This document shows, in pieces, positions 63,334 through 64,000 of a DNA stretch of 64,000 nucleotides (its first letter is position 1; each line of letters opens with the position of its first letter). The translations under genes were made by a program, and so were the position numbers. The notes below the pieces were generated by a model. That model did not search any database, was not told the DNA's origin, and was given only the letters and a program-made list of their open reading frames with translations. This DNA is from an uncultured Bacteroidales bacterium (GTDB lineage Bacteria > Bacteroidota > Bacteroidia > Bacteroidales > P3), in NCBI GenBank assembly GCA_944320465.1, contig CALUHO010000009.1, positions 1 to 64,000 on the forward strand. The letters are read 5' to 3'.

Positions 63334-63607
63334 GGTTGCTGAAGGGGCGCTGTATTTTTGAATATCAGGGATTCTGTGAAATCGCCTCAGGATAAGTGCG
63401 TAAGCGATATGTATTGCCGTTGCGCAAGTAGGAAAGCCATGCGGTGATGGCACAGGGAGTAGGGGGTTCTAAATAGCAAGCGACATGGCGGGAAATTGAT
63501 GGCGTCGTCAGCGGTCTCGTGAACAGGGTCTTCTGAATAGCAAGCGACCCTGTTAGGATATGTTTTGTGCCTGTCAGGGTCGCTTTGAGGGTTTAAGAAT
63601 CGAATCC
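63334..63607. other. Region downstream of mscL with repeated phrase
   Basis: AATAGCAAGCGAC occurs at 63473 and again at 63533, 60 bases apart. The second occurrence leads into the hairpin at 63542-63585. No gene is apparent. Confidence 0.45.
63542..63585 (-). terminator. Hairpin downstream of mscL
   Basis: AAGCGACCCTG and CAGGGTCGCTT form an 11-bp stem with a loop of about 22 bases. Its stem resembles that of the asd hairpin at 21568-21604. Confidence 0.5.
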
Positions 63608-64000
63608 TTATTTCCCTTGCTGCTGTTTCAGCAGGTCTCGGATTTCGGTGAGCAACAGCTCTTCTTTGGATGGGGCCGGAGGTGCCGGAGCGGGTGCAGG
63701 TGCAGCGGCCTTTTTCTTCATTAGCTTGTTCATCAATCGGACCATTAGGAATACACAGAATGCCAGGATGGCGAAATCGACGCATTGCTGGATAAAAGCC
63801 CCGTAATTCCAATAGACAGGTTCGGCCTGAGTGTCTGCCCCGGGGATGATATTGTTGATTTTGGCAAGATTGATTTGGAGTTTGGAAAAGTCGGTATTCC
63901 CTAAGAGGAAGCCGATAGGCGGCATGATGATGTCGTTGACCAAGGAAGTGACGATTTTGCTGAACGCGCCGCCGATAATTACCCCGACTGCCATGTCCAT
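63608..64000 (-). CDS. mscL: Large-conductance mechanosensitive channel (partial at window edge)
   Basis: The 130 residues seen begin at MDMAVGVIIGGAFSKIV, the core of the first transmembrane helix. The usual N-terminal ~12 residues lie outside the window, so the gene is 5'-truncated here only. The second helix (FAILAFCVFLMVRLMNKLMKK) and the end helix (LLTEIRDLLKQQ) are present. An Ala/Pro linker of ~18 residues separates them. MscL opens under extreme membrane tension to release solutes. Confidence 0.93.
   Translation of the reverse strand: MDMAVGVIIGGAFSKIVTSLVNDIIMPPIGFLLGNTDFSKLQINLAKINNIIPGADTQAEPVYWNYGAFIQQCVDFAILAFCVFLMVRLMNKLMKKKAAAPAPAPAPPAPSKEELLLTEIRDLLKQQQGK

Noticed and set aside
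63468-63540. Two AATAGCAAGCGAC phrases 60 bases apart, considered as a start of a CRISPR array
   Set aside because: Only two short copies with no regular spacer pattern, and no cas genes in the window.

Overview
The window comes from an anaerobic member of the Bacteroidota, most likely the order Bacteroidales. The genus cannot be fixed from sequence alone. Supporting signs are promoters of the TTTG / TAnnTTTG type, little use of Shine-Dalgarno sites, DUF4491 and lamin-tail/gliding-type C-terminal proteins, a rubredoxin, an iron-only hydrogenase-like protein, and a mobilizable island of the kind found in gut Bacteroidales.

Bases 1-35,012 are chromosomal backbone. In order they hold: a thioredoxin lipoprotein, a double META-domain protein, rubredoxin, formate-THF ligase (fhs), DXP synthase (dxs), GAPDH (gap), epoxyqueuosine reductase (queG), ruvB and tmRNA (ssrA). 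Next come surface-glycan genes (a GT2-like protein, two GT4 enzymes, a Stealth phosphotransferase) interleaved with xerD and a hydrogenase-like iron-sulfur protein. The rest are an acyl-CoA ligase, YbjQ, DUF4491, aspartate-semialdehyde dehydrogenase (asd), a secreted lamin-tail protein, an ECF-S-like/TatA pair, a U32 protein, an inositol-monophosphatase/NfeD fused frame, a second Xer recombinase, a hibernation factor and mnmE. A 193-bp MITE-like element with perfect 19-bp ends and 5-bp target duplications is scattered through this part. Several conserved enzymes carry low-complexity in-frame inserts.

Bases 35,013 to about 61,450 are an integrated mobilizable island abutting the 3' end of mnmE. 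The left arm holds the transfer and maintenance module: a multi-HTH regulator, tyrosine integrase, HTH protein, RepA-like ATPase, MobC-like protein and relaxase. Then follow an AT-rich cargo, a broken TerB-like gene and an IS5-family element. The cargo includes a MORN/Gly-Tyr repeat protein, a tail-anchored protein, a protein with an HEXXH motif, a 1075-residue protein with an Mrr-like nuclease domain, a three-gene block between ~110-bp direct repeats, an AAA_28 ATPase, an IS256-family element with an 8-bp target duplication, and an operon of a RloA/AriA-like ATPase, a PHP-domain (TrlF-like) ATPase and a small acidic protein. HNH and DUF2188 genes close the island.

At about 61.43-61.64 kb there is a diverged second copy of the island's left end, suggesting tandem integration. 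Beyond it lie a GNAT acetyltransferase, a dispersed chromosomal repeat, a small DUF3791-like gene and the start of mscL, cut by the window edge. The best candidates for undescribed biology are the ATPase/PHP operon, the 1075-residue nuclease-helical protein and the HEXXH protein. These functions are inferred from motifs and from position in a mobile island.
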